Shown here: positions 11,561 through 24,305 of the stretch, piece after piece
Layout of the letters: each line of letters begins with the position of its first letter
Numbering within the stretch: position 1 is the first letter of the stretch
Assembly (NCBI GenBank): GCA_947623455.1
Contig: OX392542.1
Span: 8,501,625 to 8,565,624 of the forward strand
Origin: Mimachlamys varia
Taxonomy: Eukaryota; Mollusca; Bivalvia; Pectinida; Pectinidae
Length of the DNA: 64,000 bases
Reading direction: 5' to 3'
Program-made: the position numbers and the translations under genes
The notes under the pieces: generated by a model
Told to the model about the DNA's origin: nothing
Databases searched by the model: none
The model's input: the letters and a program-made list of their open reading frames with translations, nothing else

Positions 11561-12544
11561 GTTAAAGTGTTACAAATGATTGTGTGGAGGAATAGGACAC
11601 TTATAATGTATTAAAATGTGGCGTCAACAACGAGTTTTGAACAACCAATCATTATCTTTTCTTTTTTTCATCAACGCCATAAAAAGATGGTGTTTTTTTA
11701 ACACAACGAGATAAATAAGCATGACCTTTTAACTCCTCTGTAGGAATTATCAAAGATTATCTCACGCATATCTGGGGGTAAACAATATAAATAGCTACAC
11801 AAGCAAACCATTTGTAAGCTAATATACAGAAGGAATCATCTCTTGGAGAAGATCGGAAATAACTCTTTATATTTTCTCATTATAATATTTTTCTGTATTT
11901 CACTGAAACGCTTCAATTCATACCTGATTACCGTTGGATGGGAGATAACACACACAGGCTGTACTTTGTTTATCTAAAGAGTGCAATCTACGTCTAATCT
12001 ACTATGTATGCGGTTTATATAAACATCACAGGAGAGATTTAATCAAATGTTGCCGAAATTGTTAATTTGTTATTAACATCTTAATTTAGAAATATATAGA
12101 ATTTGACATATTACAAATATTTGTAATTGACAAAGTTTAATGAACGTAAACACTTACCAATATCATAGTTAGTTTGATATTTGACTGGACGCTGAGAAAA
12201 AAATACGTTTTTCAGATACATGTATATATATATATAATTTAGTTGTGGCATTGCTATTTATATACAATGTACATACACGCACATTATGTATCATCATCTA
12301 AATTGTATTAGGATGTTTGACCGACTTAGACTCTGATAGGATATCAGTTTTCTACTTAATCACACCAGGAAGCACGATGGTGATCCACTCATATTTACTA
12401 TAAAAATAATTATTACGAAAAAACCCACATCTTTCAGTGTTAAATGATTTACATGTAAACTAAATCGGATACTGACTCCATTACATTTATGTACGTAATC
12501 TGCACAGGTTGAAATCAAACAAATCTAGTCAAGTAATCAATCCT

Positions 12545-12960
12545 GGTTAACGATTGCTGATATTTGGTTTGGTTAGGTTTGATTCTTTTAAGTCCTGTTA
12601 GCAGTTGAGGTAATTTAAGGACGGTCTCCTTGTTTGTGCGATGTGAATGCGTGTGGTTAGTGTGTGTGTAGTTAAAGGCTTCGATAAGTTCAGTAAGCCT
12701 CCTTGAGATAGTCCGAATCTGTTGCCAGTTTAAAGTATACTGCCGAAGAACCGAGCAGAACTCCCCGCCCGGTGACATTATACCGACAACGAGTAAGCCA
12801 ATCGTTCCTCTCCAATAATGCTGAGCGTCATGCAGGGAGAAGTTACTAATATTGCTTAAGAAGCTAGTTTATCTCAGACAGGGGAAAGAACCGAAAGCCT
12901 TCCCTCACCTTGGCGAACGCTCAACTAAATGCCAAAATGTAAAGTAGTATCAAGGGAGAC
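12545..12960. repeat. SINE-like repeat, family B, duplicate copy
   Basis: Duplicate of 3060-3470 within the right copy of the segmental duplication. Confidence 0.5.
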
Positions 12961-14638
12961 ATTTGGAAGGAGAAAGTTGTTAAGAAAAAAGAGATACGAT
13001 CTCAAATTAAGTCGCATTTTACGATCATGCAATGGAAACAGCAGATACAATTCTCACCTGTAGGGGACTGTTTGCTTGAAACAGATATTTAAGCGTGCAA
13101 ATGAAGAATAAATAATGTTTCAAGTGTGAGAGAACTCTCCATTCGAATGTCCAATATGTTTATTGATCAACTGTTTCCGTATTATTTCCAGTTATAAGAC
13201 ATGAATATCAGGAAATACAATAAAGCAAACACAGTAAAACATGATTTTGTTTCATATTTGCACATTTTGATTTGAATAAGTGTAGTTTTCAATTTTGCTT
13301 TTGTTTCAGAGGTTAATGACGACCAATTAATGGATTTTTAAATTCACCCGAGAGACAAGAGAAGTAACAATCCTAGATATACCGACATAACTGTCATCCT
13401 TCAGTCCCAAAACATATTGTTTTCAAAGTTTCGGCAAATATTGCAAGAAAAGATTCACATTTCTTAAAATATAAAAGGTACATGAAACAACACTCTCAGA
13501 CTGCAAATGTAGAAATTTACATTTGCGTTGCATCCCACTATATAAACTTTACCAACAGAAATTATTTTCATAAAGGTATGACTTTAGAATCTTGTTGCTC
13601 CGCGTCGAATAACATGGATATATCTTCTGCATCAAACGCTTAAAGGATTAATTTTTATCATTGGGACCAATTAACTGTACTTCATTTAGTTACTTCAGAA
13701 CGATTTTGAAAGGCAATTCAAGTGTAGACAACAATGGAATTGATCACTTCACAATAGAGATTGATGACGTCACAATAGTAAATGGAGTTATAGTTTGAGG
13801 CACTGGGTGTTAAAGGTGTATGGCAGCAACTGCCTCTTAGCACTTTGTCAACAGGATAATGCAGAGCAAATGTAGATACATGTATCTTTATATAAAAACA
13901 ATATATCTGCGAGTTGCACCTCAGCCAATACCTGTTTATTCAATAATGATAATGCAAAGCAAACTAACGTTATTTCGTTCAGTGCCATCTTATTTTGTCT
14001 AATCGTTATTTAATCTCATCATATAGTAATCTCATATCGAACGTAATAATAATCGTCATTCTCTGATTCTTTTTATATCACCAATGCTTGCCATTAAATA
14101 TAAAACGTTCATGATAATAGAACAAATCTTAGCATCACTAAAAAAATAAATAAAAAAATAAACAAAAAAACACACATAGATAGCGATTGAAAAACCAGAA
14201 TATACTTGCCCAATGGAGTATAATGTTAATTAACTGAGTAACATACCCTGCGTAGACTAAACTTACCATGGAAAAAATATGACCACGTGACGTAATAGTC
14301 AGCATTTAGGAAACATCTGTTCAGGAAGTTCCGAAGAGGCGTAGAACTGGAATCACATTTAACATGTCATGTGGATATGATATTACAGGACCGTTAAACA
14401 ATAGTAATAAACAATAGCTTAGTATCTCCAATCGTTCATATTAATAATCGTCACTACATCTGGTATGCTCTATAATATACACTGTTCATATGATCATAGA
14501 TTAGATACTGAACAGTCATCGAATTGTTTCTATATTTATCTACTTATATCTAGTTTTTAATTTGTGACGTGCTGAAATTCCGCGTATTAATATAATAACC
14601 GATTTTTGCTTCGAGTCATAACCACCAGATTCATACTC

Positions 14639-15467
14639 ATGAAGATGTCAGGTAAGTGAAAAACAATATATTTCCGTAAACAAATATGTTATTCAACGGA
14701 TGTAAGCTATGCTATATAATGATGTATTTTGATTAGTAGATAGGTTTCATGAAGTTAAGCTCGATTATTTAAATCTCTTTATATGTAACAAATAGTGATA
14801 CCATGTTTCGTGTAATTAATATTGATATTATATCATAATAGTGTTCAGTCAATGGCGATACTGTATTATAATTATGATACTAAATTTAACAGTTGCAGCA
14901 TATGTGTGTGTTACGACATCTTGAAAAGCTGTATAAGATAGATAGTGGAGGAACAGTGTAGATGTATATATATACGTTTATGTATAGTAAACACTGATAG
15001 TATATTTTGCTCGAATAGTTTAGAAATTATTTTATGTATAGCAAAAAGCGATATAATATCATGCCATAGAACTGCATGGAGATACTTTCATATGCAGTAA
15101 ATAGGGCTGCTATATTATGTGGGAACTATGTAAAGATCATTGTATATATTTACTTGTTTCATAACACCAATAAAACATGACAGCAATACATTCGGTGTTA
15201 GGCCATTATACATTGTACTGATATAAGTTATGAAATGAAATATAGAAAACACAACTGTTTAATATATTAAAGTAGATGTAAAATAATTGTTAATAAATGG
15301 CATAATTATATACATCATACTTATATACAATGTGTATTCATACTTTCACTTTCAGCAAACAACGCTATCAGAACGCTATAATAATCAAAATTCTTTTGGG
15401 AAATCATAATGTTCATCCCAAACGATTAACTAGTTATAAAGTGGTGAAAAGGGGACCGTTTGCCACA
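14639..15467 (+). promoter_or_regulatory. 5' UTR of receptor copy B: noncoding exon, intron and uORF
   Basis: Same layout as copy A: leader exon ending at 14651 before GTAAGTG, acceptor before 15356, and the uORF starting at ATG 14639 with the same 12-codon peptide. Because the segment is a recent duplicate, conservation here is weak evidence of function. Confidence 0.5.
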
Positions 15468-18400
15468 ATGACCACGTCAGAGCCATCCAACCTAGCAACG
15501 GTTACCTCTTTAATCACAATAATCAGTGCCTTGGTTTCAATTCTCTGCGGCCTTGCCATTCTGTGGTCATACCGACAGGTTCCGCACATACAAAACTACA
15601 CTCGATACCTCCTGGTGTGTCTCACGATTGCCGACATCTTTACTGCATACGGCAATTTGATCAGTACCTTTAGGTGGTTTGTCAGTGGAAACAGTGAACT
15701 AAAAACCGATGCTTTCTGTGTAGCCCAAAGTTTTATTACAACGACTGCAACGTTAAGCTCCTTTTTCTGGACGACAGCCATAGCCATATACCTGTTTAGT
15801 GCAGTCGCACTCCGAAAGAACATTGCTGAGAAACGTACCGCTAGAATCGCCATGACTGTTATTCCGGTGGTGATTCCAGGTAAGTCTATATGCTATTATT
15901 TATGTGAAAGTTGTATCTGCGACAATGTGTTAACACTTTATTTCTTAAAATGCATGTAATAGGGTGATTAATATGTCATGTTTTATATAATTTGTATGTA
16001 TATATTTTATTGACTTGTGTTATTTATTTGTCTGTGCCCATATTGTTTAGTGTGTGTGAAAGAGAAGAGGTGTATGTATATGTGTGTTATAGGTTACAGT
16101 GAGTGATCCTTTGATGACTTACCTGTAGTTCTATTCTTAGATTATTTTTACCTGTATGGTTATAATTTTATACATCACATGATGTACATGTGATAAGTTT
16201 ATGAACATTCTATTGGTCCAAATAATATAATAGCCTTTGGTCAGTTTGGCGGGAATCTCTTTGTAAGGAAAGTTAGTATACTACAGCCTGCCAAACTGAA
16301 CAGACCTATATGTTTTTGGAGCCAGGACTAATTTAAACAAAGGACCGAAAGACAGACACAGAATTTGTAGGTAAGCTATGGTTTTAGTAAATTATTATTG
16401 TTCTAATTTATTTTATCTAACTATCTTGTATAGTGTAGATTAGCTGTAAACTTTATTAGTTTGGCATTTAAGTTAAATTATTGTCTTTATTCAAAATCTC
16501 CATTTTGAATTGTAACTTTACACTGCTCAGAGTAGTATTTGTCAATTATTTCAATTTACATATAAATTGGTAATGGTTAAATTATTCCATTATATATGTA
16601 CAGATCTTCAGTATTTTTAGTAAGAACTGGTTTTATGCATTTTCTAGATAATCATGTAGAAACATGGAATACTGGTGATGTCCTAAGGTGGTTTAAACGG
16701 CTCTGTGCCATACACAGGTGAATACCTTTTTATTACAGTATATGTGCTAATATTGTGTTAAATTGTAAGGGGAGAACCAAGTTTATTTATATATGTTATG
16801 ATACAGATCTTTGTAAGGTGATTTGTAATAGAGAAGATCTTTCGTTCTCAAAGATCAGTTTCATGTGAGACGTATATTCTCAATATTTAATGTAATTCGA
16901 ATAAGATAGATGTAAAGATAATTCTTGCATTATATATTTCTTAGTAAGATGTAATTAAATGAGTCTATAAGATGTATATTTCGTGTTTAGAATAACTAGT
17001 GTGATTCGCGAGTTATCTCCCTTGATTGTATCATGTAATGTATGTGCTTTGTGTAATTTTAGTCTTTTATGTTTATTACAGAGTGTAGGTGTTTAACCTA
17101 CTGAAATCATGGTGTAATAAAGAATCACGACAAACAAATCATGGCCTTAGTGGTTATTTGAAAATCCCCGGTTACATGCATATATTAAATGAATTACAGT
17201 AATGATCTTTGACTGCATATGTACAATGTATAGTTCATGTATGCATGCAATTAACCTTAATATTAATGATAATATACAATTATAGCCTTTTGATGAGGTC
17301 GATACATGGTTGTATCGACCGGAGAAAAATATTAAGTCAGGACGAAGTCCGAGGTTGATATGTTTTCTCAGGTCGATAAAACCATGTATCGACCGAAATA
17401 AAAAGGCAATAATAGTTTTATTATAAATTTATATTTTTCTATTTGAACTCAGACTACAAGAGAAAGATTTTTTTCAACGACATTTTATCAAATTCTTGAA
17501 CAATATTATAACAATACAATATTAAATACTTCCTGAACACTTTAACAGCTGTTGATTTTTCCCGTTTGATATTATTAGACTTCACGCCGTCGAGAATAGC
17601 ATTTTTTGGAGTATGTGTAGGAACGGCGAACCTGCCGTCTGCCATTATTACTGCTGTAGTTGTCAAGCAGTGCCAATGTCCTCGGAGCTCTTGACGTTAC
17701 GTCATATTTCTATTTTTAAAACACTTAGTCACCATTTTTTTACCAGCTTTTTTTGCACGACTGGTCAAGATGACTTTTTATCGGGAATCACATGGCGCTA
17801 TCTTAGCCAATCAGAAAGTGTAAAAAATATCAATTTATAATAAAAGACTTTATTTAGGGTCGATACATTGTAACACTTTTGAGTCGCAAGACACTTCCAA
17901 CAAGACGTCGACATAATCAATGTACAATGTTTACAACATGTAAGATTAAAGCATCACATTCACACATTTCATATCATAATGAGGTAAATCAAAGTAATGA
18001 TTAGATAAAAGATTATACGTAACAATCTGTAACCTTTCTAAATACGCTAGAGGACAGTGTCCCAAGATATTGGAACATAGTCAAGGGAAGGTTAAATAAT
18101 ACAGTTAATACAGTTATTTTGGATGAGACTTTATCCTACATAATTAATATATATATAAATATTTTAATTTACTTTTCTAATGTCCAACATATTCCAATTA
18201 TAGGACTCAATACATAATACATGTGTTACCTGGGTTTTTTTCTGTTTGCTTCCTATTGACATTACTTTTGAATTATCCGCATAAGTAACCATTTTGTTTG
18301 TTTTACACCATTTTTTTCTACATTCACAAATCATATTAAACCTCAATCATAGGATGATTATTATATATGCAAGGTGAGAATGTTGTACGTATGTGTATGT

Positions 18401-21168
18401 CTAATGTATGTTTGTAAACCATGCTTGCTATGTAATCAACTGTGAGTTACCTCACTTTGACTAGTATGTTTATTTCATTATCTGTTGGTTTTTATTTATC
18501 TTTATGGTATTGTTCAACTCATTAAGACACAGAAGGAATGAATGTATATATGCATTGCATGTTATTCAATCCCTTTGACAATATATTACATCTCTTTGTC
18601 AATGAAGTTTGTTGAATGAAATTAGATTTAAATATTGCTGATTCAAAGTGAATAATCTAGGTTGTATTGTCAACTGTTACCTTCAAATGGTTGGCCAATT
18701 TGATACTATAGATTATTTCCAAATATTCGTCAATAAAACATTTGCGATAATCAGAAATGCTGCTTATCACATATTACTTATGACAATAAAACGGCCGTTG
18801 ATAACCATGTGTTTGTTTAATCAACATGTGGAATAGAACTGAATTAATACTTGGCGAGTTTGTATAAGCAGGCGACGACTCTATTTTAAGCCGAAAATCG
18901 GAAAATTGCGCATTTAACTCAGTTGACCATGTATTGACATTTCACCCTTAATATAAAGCTGAATAGACCTAGTAATACATTTAAACAAATAAAACCAAAT
19001 GCATTTTCTTTGGAAATTTCACGATGTATTTCAAGAAATAAAATCAGAGAATATCAAAGCGTCAAGAACAGTTTTATGATATTGTTTATATTATCGATCC
19101 TTTATGATGACTTACGTTGAAAGGCGACTTGCTCTGTTTCAAGAGTTGTGTTTGTAATTTGAAATTTCCATATTATAAGATGAATCTTTGTAATGCATGA
19201 TTTTATTGACCTCCTGTAGTCACAATTACCAGCGTGGCGTTGGGATACAAGGTCTTAGGCGAGGACAATTACTCTGGCAGTGGACCTTGGTGCTGGATCA
19301 AAAGCGACATCAGCCACAACCTCATGTGGAAGCTGGTGACGGGCAAGGCCTGGGAGATAATGACATATATGATTACCCTGGTTATATATATTCTGCTTAA
19401 ATTCTTTAAATGGAGAAAGGTAATAACTCACAATCATAAAAGTGGAAGATACCAGAACAATCGCCCAACATACTTATGAAATATGTTATGAGTGGGGTCC
19501 TCAATTGTACCTCAGTATTCAGACAAACCTTATTTCTCTATCATATGCTTTTAAACCTTTAAAGGGGCAATTAAGCGAAGTTTGTCTACTTTTTATAATA
19601 CTATGAAATATTTTAAAAAATTATAAATGCTCTCTTTTTCTTTCTCTCTCTATATAAAATGAGTTTTTTGTAATTCTGGCTAGGGGAGGACTTATGCAGG
19701 CAATGCCTGTTGTCCAATCCTATTGATAGTAAGATCTTCTGAAACCAAAAAAATAATCATGTCTATCATAATTGTTGACAAATTATTTCGTTAATCTGAC
19801 ATACCTTGAAAGAAGTACGTGTGAAATGAAATCAAACTCCTTGTGTCCTCGCGTCCAATTGTTTACATCACAAATAAATGTAGTCGCCCCAACTGTTTCA
19901 TTTTATTTTTATTTTGTTTTATTGTTTAATTTTGATTTATATTGCGTTTTCTCGTGGTACTCCGGTTTCCTCCCACAATAAGATTCATCGCGCGCTAACA
20001 TCCGGGCCAACATGAGTGATTAATATAAGTTGGATAATTTGTTTCATAATTGTTGTAAACTAAATAAAGTTTATATTATAATTTTGATATTAACTTTGTA
20101 AGCTGTATGATATTTAATAATTCTGATGCTATGTTGAACTTGTTCTATCAGAACTGTCAACGTCATGGAAGGTTTAGATGGAGTGACTCGAATACAAATC
20201 TCCGAGATGCAGACAACACTTTTGAGATTTCATGGTTGTTTCTACTCATCGCACGTGTGTGGGGGACTAGCAGGTTTATCTTACAGGTATGACCTATTTG
20301 TACGTTATAGAGACCCGTTTGGTGGTTTTTAAAGTATGGCCTAGCATGTCTATTGGAATTTGTGAACGGCTTGGCGTCACACACATGTACTTTGATAGGA
20401 TGATTTGTTACTTTTTAGACAGGTAACGCTGTATCAGATATAAACTGTTAATGTAAGTTATCAAAAAGTCATAATCACCCAGATTAAACTGTTTCTCAAA
20501 TTAAGACAACTGTTTCTGAAAGGTTGGACATTAAGATTCAGTCTTATGAGTTTTTATAAGATCACGACGAACAACGTAGACTAGATGCTTGTGAATCCTG
20601 GAATAAGAATAATTAGATCAGTATCCAGCTCAAATCCTTGCCAGTACAATACCTTAACAATGTGTTAATGTCAGCATATTTATCACCTTTTTATTTTATG
20701 ACATTTCAAAATCATTTCAAAATCAAGCCAATAAGAACAAAGAAAAAAAACAGTATCTCAAAAGCTAAAAACAAATCCCACACTATTACTTGCTTAACAC
20801 TATTGCAACTAAATTTGCATGTTCTTTTGTCCTTAAGTTCACCGCACGAATAATATATTCGCAACCATATTATTGTTGTTATTTTAATACAGTCATAAAT
20901 GTATAAATATAAAAAGACGGTAACTCTCTATTAACTATATTAAATACAGGCCTTTAACGTTGACCAAGGAGACACGCTGTACAAGGCTCTGCTCTATATG
21001 CAGTGTGTTGGAGACAGCTCACAGGCTTCCTGGAACTTTCTGTTCTTCTTCACGCTGGATACAGAATTACGGGAGCAAGCCTGCCAGCGGAAATGTTGCT
21101 TATCAAGAGGAAGAAGGTCTAGTTCAGTGACGGACATATTTGGAAATGCACAACAGACAGGCTTTTGA
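15468..21168 (+). CDS. GPR157-like seven-transmembrane receptor, copy B (4 coding exons)
   Basis: Coding exons are 15468-15879, 19220-19419, 20152-20286 and 20950-21168 (412+200+135+219 nt), giving 321 aa. The first three exon lengths and all phases equal copy A. All donors are GT. The first 115 or so residues are nearly identical to copy A, while exon 2 differs at about 13 of 67 residues and exon 4 is strongly diverged with a longer tail. The conserved features are the TM3 cysteine, the GPWCWI loop, the RHGR..W stretch before TM6 and the CVGDSSQA block in TM7. The reading frame is open upstream to 15330, but that extension runs through the 5' UTR splice acceptor and is interrupted in copy A, so ATG 15468 is preferred. 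Intron 1 (3.3 kb) holds a solo LTR and MITE-like repeats. The promoter and first exon come from the duplicated segment, so expression may be shared with copy A. Confidence 0.85.
15955..17176. mobile_element. Candidate solo LTR (1222 bp) in receptor B intron 1
   Basis: The sequence begins TGTAATAG and ends GGTTACA, with a terminal TGTAA...TTACA inverted repeat, and is flanked by the direct repeat TGCA (15951-15954 and 17177-17180). An AATAAA lies about 60 bases before the 3' end, as in many LTRs. No internal coding region follows. A 4-bp flank can occur by chance, so the boundaries need a second copy for confirmation. Confidence 0.5.
17278..17417. mobile_element. Inverted-repeat (MITE-like) element with GGTCGATACATGG arms
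   Basis: The arms ATTATAGCCTTTT...GGTCGATACATGG and its reverse complement face each other around a short loop. A further half-site (GGGTCGATACATTG) occurs at about 17859, so the element may extend to about 17930. Noncoding; in receptor B intron 1. Confidence 0.55.
17930..19219. other. Rest of receptor B intron 1, nothing recognised
   Basis: AT-rich sequence without exon-like frames, tRNA or transposase motifs that I can support. Confidence 0.5.
19675..19735 (+). mobile_element. LINE 3' end remnant
   Basis: The segment GGGGAGGACTTATGCAGG with GCAATGCCTGTTGTCC resembles the 3' end of the 41605-45220 LINE (GGAGAGGGCTAAT with GGCTATGCCTGTTGCCC). It lies in receptor B intron 2. Confidence 0.45.
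19930..20085 (+). repeat. Dispersed bivalve repeat, shared with 51265-51425
   Basis: Contains GTACTCCGGTTTCCTCCCAC, then a block ending ATAAGTTGGATAA...TTTCATAATTGTTGTAA with an AAAGTTTATATT tail. The same order recurs at 51265-51425. Probably a SINE or a non-LTR 3' tail. Confidence 0.55.
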
Positions 21169-21458
21169 TTAAAGCTCTGTTATGACTTTCTTTTTTGTCA
21201 AGAAAGCGTAATTTGAATATTGAATAACCTTATATCTTGATTTTTTATGATCTTCCGTATGCTTGCGTATATTCATTGTTTGGAAAATGTTTATGATATT
21301 TTTAGTGTAATGTTGATCACTTCGACGAAATGTGTCATGTATGTATCTGATAGTATCATAGGATTAAAACGTCAAGCGTAGTCCTCAATGTTGTCTAGAC
21401 GTGATTGATGTTTTTTCGCATGGTAGACCAAAGAATAGGTGAGGCTTTTGCCAAAGCT

Positions 21459-21523
21459 TTGGCTCGGACCCGCGACCCTTGACATTCGGACAGCCCGATA
21501 CTCTACCGCTGAGCTAAAGGACA
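21459..21523 (-). repeat. tRNA-like (SINE head) sequence
   Basis: Read on the - strand: TAGCTCAGCGGTAGAGT (A box) and GGGTCGCGGGTCCGAGCC (B box) about 30 nt apart. The acceptor stem does not close, so this is a tRNA-derived SINE or pseudogene rather than a tRNA gene. Confidence 0.5.
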
Positions 21524-21599
21524 AAATATACACACTATGTATCCGTGTCACAAGCAACGGTATTCAGACCAATAACAGTGGTAAGCATGACACTAGTTA

Positions 21600-23830
21600 A
21601 TGTATAAATGTAAAATGGAATGATGAACATACAGAAAGTGTTCATTGTGTACTAGAAAGTAATCGCAATGAATTATTCGATGCATGTACATGAATTGATG
21701 ATGGTCAAGAAGATATTCAACAATGCGTTGATAAGTATACGGAAAAACTAAACTAATTATTAGTGTCGTTTAGTGCTATCACATATATGCACGTGCTTCC
21801 ATGTTTGATAAAAAAGTTAAAGTGGAAGATAAGCCATGGTTTAATGATACATGTAAACAGCTATATTTTGAGTACAACGAAGCATAGTTCATTTTCCGTC
21901 TAGATAAATCTGGAGAAAAGCCTAATCTGCTCGTAAACAGAAAACGCGCATATAAAACATGGAATGAAAATTAAAATGTAAATATAAAGCATATCAAGGT
22001 AATATGATAAATTACACGAGAAAACATAACCCGAAGGACTTTTATAGAACATTCCAGAAAAGAATTAATAATGTCAAATGAAATTTGGATGAGCAAGCTT
22101 TTTTAAAAAATAATTTCATGAATCATCTTCAATCAAACCTAATGAAAATGAAATGGTAAATGACTTTTAGAAAGATCATGATAACCATATGACGAATTCT
22201 GCTTTTCAAGAGTTAGATGCTGATACAAGCGGAAACGAAATCCTTACTGCTATTAATAAGTTAAAAACATCTAAATTATGTGGTCAGGATATACTAATCA
22301 ATGAATGTTTTATTTAGGGTAAATATTTACTTTTGCCTTGTCTTATTGAATGATTTAATAATGTTTTAAAGTCTGGAAATTATCCAACTACATGGTCAAT
22401 AGGTAACATTGTCCCTGTTTTTAAGAAGGGAGATAAGAATGATACTAATAATAATTGTGGTATTACATTACTCAGTTGTTTGGGTAAACTTTTTACTTCA
22501 ATTTTGAATAATAGACTCGTTGTTTTTTTATTGTACATATAATGAGCAAAACACTTGAAATTAAAAAGAGATTATACTGTTGTTGTTTATTGATTGAAGA
22601 AAAGCTTTTGGATTTGTAAATAGACAAAATATGTGGTTTAAACTTATCAAAGAGTGAGTAGCATGCAGAATGCTGACAATCATCCGTTCACTGTATAATA
22701 ATGTTTAATGTTGTGTAAGTTATAATAATAAAATGTCTGATTTCTTCGATTGTAAGAACGGTTTATTCCAGGGTGAAATTTTGTCAACTTTGAAGTTTTC
22801 TATGTACATTAATGGTTGTGACATGAGATTTTTTTAAACAGATGATTGTCTTGCAATTGAATTACAAACTATTAATCTATTCTTATTGATGTATGCTGAT
22901 GATATGGTACCTTTAGGAGAAACTGCAGACGGTGTTCAAAAAATGTTAGATACACTATTTACGTATACTAAAAATGGAACTTAACTATTAAAACTGATAA
23001 AACTAAAGTGCTTGTTTTCAGAAATGGTGATAAACTACAAGATGACGATGTTTAGTTTTATAATGGTTGTGACGATTTTAATCACTTTGGTATTTTATTA
23101 ACTTTTAACTGTAAATTCAGAAAAGCATATGATAGCATTTCTGAACAGAGTAAAAAAAGCACTTACGTCGCCAGCATTACGGAACCGAAGTCGGGGGATT
23201 TCATAAAGCACCAGGTATAGAGAAATTATATTTAAGGTTTTGTAAGAGATAATTAAGAGCTAAAAGTTTACGGCAAGTTGTATGATATATCAAGAACTAG
23301 GACGATTTTCAATGACTATTATGAGGAAATTGGGGATTTCTACAGAAATGAGTTATATAGAATGTGGTAAGGGTATATATGGGATAGTGAAAACATTTTT
23401 CGACAAGAATGTAAGGAAAAGATAAATTCATCGACGAAGTGTTCTTTGAACGAATTCATTAACGAAGGTTTTGGTTTACAAAAAATATTTTATGAAACCT
23501 ATAGGCTATTAAAACAAAGAAAAGCAATATTAAAGATTCGTATGTCGTCACATACGCTGAATAGTGAGGTAGGTCGTTATAACAATATTGAACTATGCCG
23601 TAGAATTTGTGCATTTATGCGATAGCGGGGATATTGAGGACGAGTTTCATTTTATATTTAAGTGTGAATGTTTTAAAGATATAAGAAACAAGTTTATTAA
23701 GAAATATTATTATCAAAAGCCTAGTATTTTCATATTAAGTTAATTAGAACAAATAGCGAAAAAAAGATTTGTCAAATTTTGCAAAGTTCATAAGATTAAG
23801 TAACATAAAAGAAATGGTTAGTATAATGTA
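21600..23830 (+). pseudogene. 5'-truncated LINE reverse transcriptase, decayed
   Basis: In shifting + strand frames the order is a linker with KPWFNDTCKQLYFEY, then RT blocks (VPVFKKGDKNDTNNN, LLSCLGKLFTSILNNR), a catalytic box YADDMVP near 22900, and a C-terminal block EDEFHFIFKCECFKDIRNKF near 23640. Many stops and frameshifts make it dead. The endonuclease is absent, consistent with 5' truncation. Clade not assigned. It lies between receptor B and the next region and ends in a degenerate GTGAGAAT-rich tail. Confidence 0.8.
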
Positions 23831-23899
23831 CCGTATTTGTTTTTAACGCCATGCATGAGGTGTATGTGACACGAGAGATATGTGTGATTAATATATACT

Positions 23900-24148
23900 G
23901 TATCAGATTGATGCAAAGTGAATTGTAATAATATTACAACTGTGTTATGTGAAAATATTATAAAAAAAGGTCATGTGAAAATGATTGATCAATGTACTAA
24001 GAGAATAATAGATACATGTACTATTATTTAGATGTGAGAATGATACTTACGTGTATATATGTACTGTGAGAATCACTGTTATCTGAGAACAATATGCGAA
24101 TGTTTTTGTAAAAACAAAAGATAAATGTATTGTGAGAATGTTATTTAA
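23900..24148. repeat. Degenerate GTGAGAAT repeat, left part
   Basis: Loosely repeated ATGTGAGAAT / AATAATAGATACATGTA units. Related units resume at 25110-25440, so the sequence between them looks inserted. Confidence 0.5.
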
Positions 24149-24305
24149 GCATTAAACTGTATTCTTTTTCGAGTTATAGGCGATATCAACGCCCACTGCA
24201 TTACAGGAAAATAGCACAAACGCGCTAATGGTTCATGCTTTGATTTCCTGCACTGCAGTGGGCGTTCATATCGCCTATAACTCGAAACAGAATGCAGTTT
24301 AATGC
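24149..24305. mobile_element. 157-bp palindromic foldback element
   Basis: Arms of about 65 bp start GCATTAAACTG and include TTCGAGTTATAGGCGATAT and GCCCACTGCA. They are nearly perfectly inverted around a loop of about 20 bp (24215-24236). Noncoding. Flanking target duplication not resolved. Confidence 0.75.

Larger units (their letters stand above)
9803..15814 (+). repeat. Tandem segmental duplication, right copy
   Basis: Partner of 1-5427. It begins inside the polyadenylation signal of receptor copy A and runs through intergenic DNA into receptor copy B exon 1, where similarity drops near 15814. Stretches 10506-11130, 11560-12545 and 12960-13100 hold no recognisable gene. The extra block at about 13105-14030 is absent from the left copy; part of it (about 13500-13600) resembles 28540-28610, so it is repeat-derived. 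Confidence 0.9.

Noticed and set aside
15330..15467. N-terminal extension of receptor B upstream of ATG 15468
   Set aside because: The frame crosses the predicted leader splice acceptor at 15355 and is broken in copy A; it looks like untranslated leader that happens to be open.
21459..21523. Functional tRNA gene on the - strand
   Set aside because: A and B boxes are present but the acceptor stem does not pair and the anticodon arm is degenerate; treated as SINE-derived. The same applies to 25692-25762 and 38323-38380.
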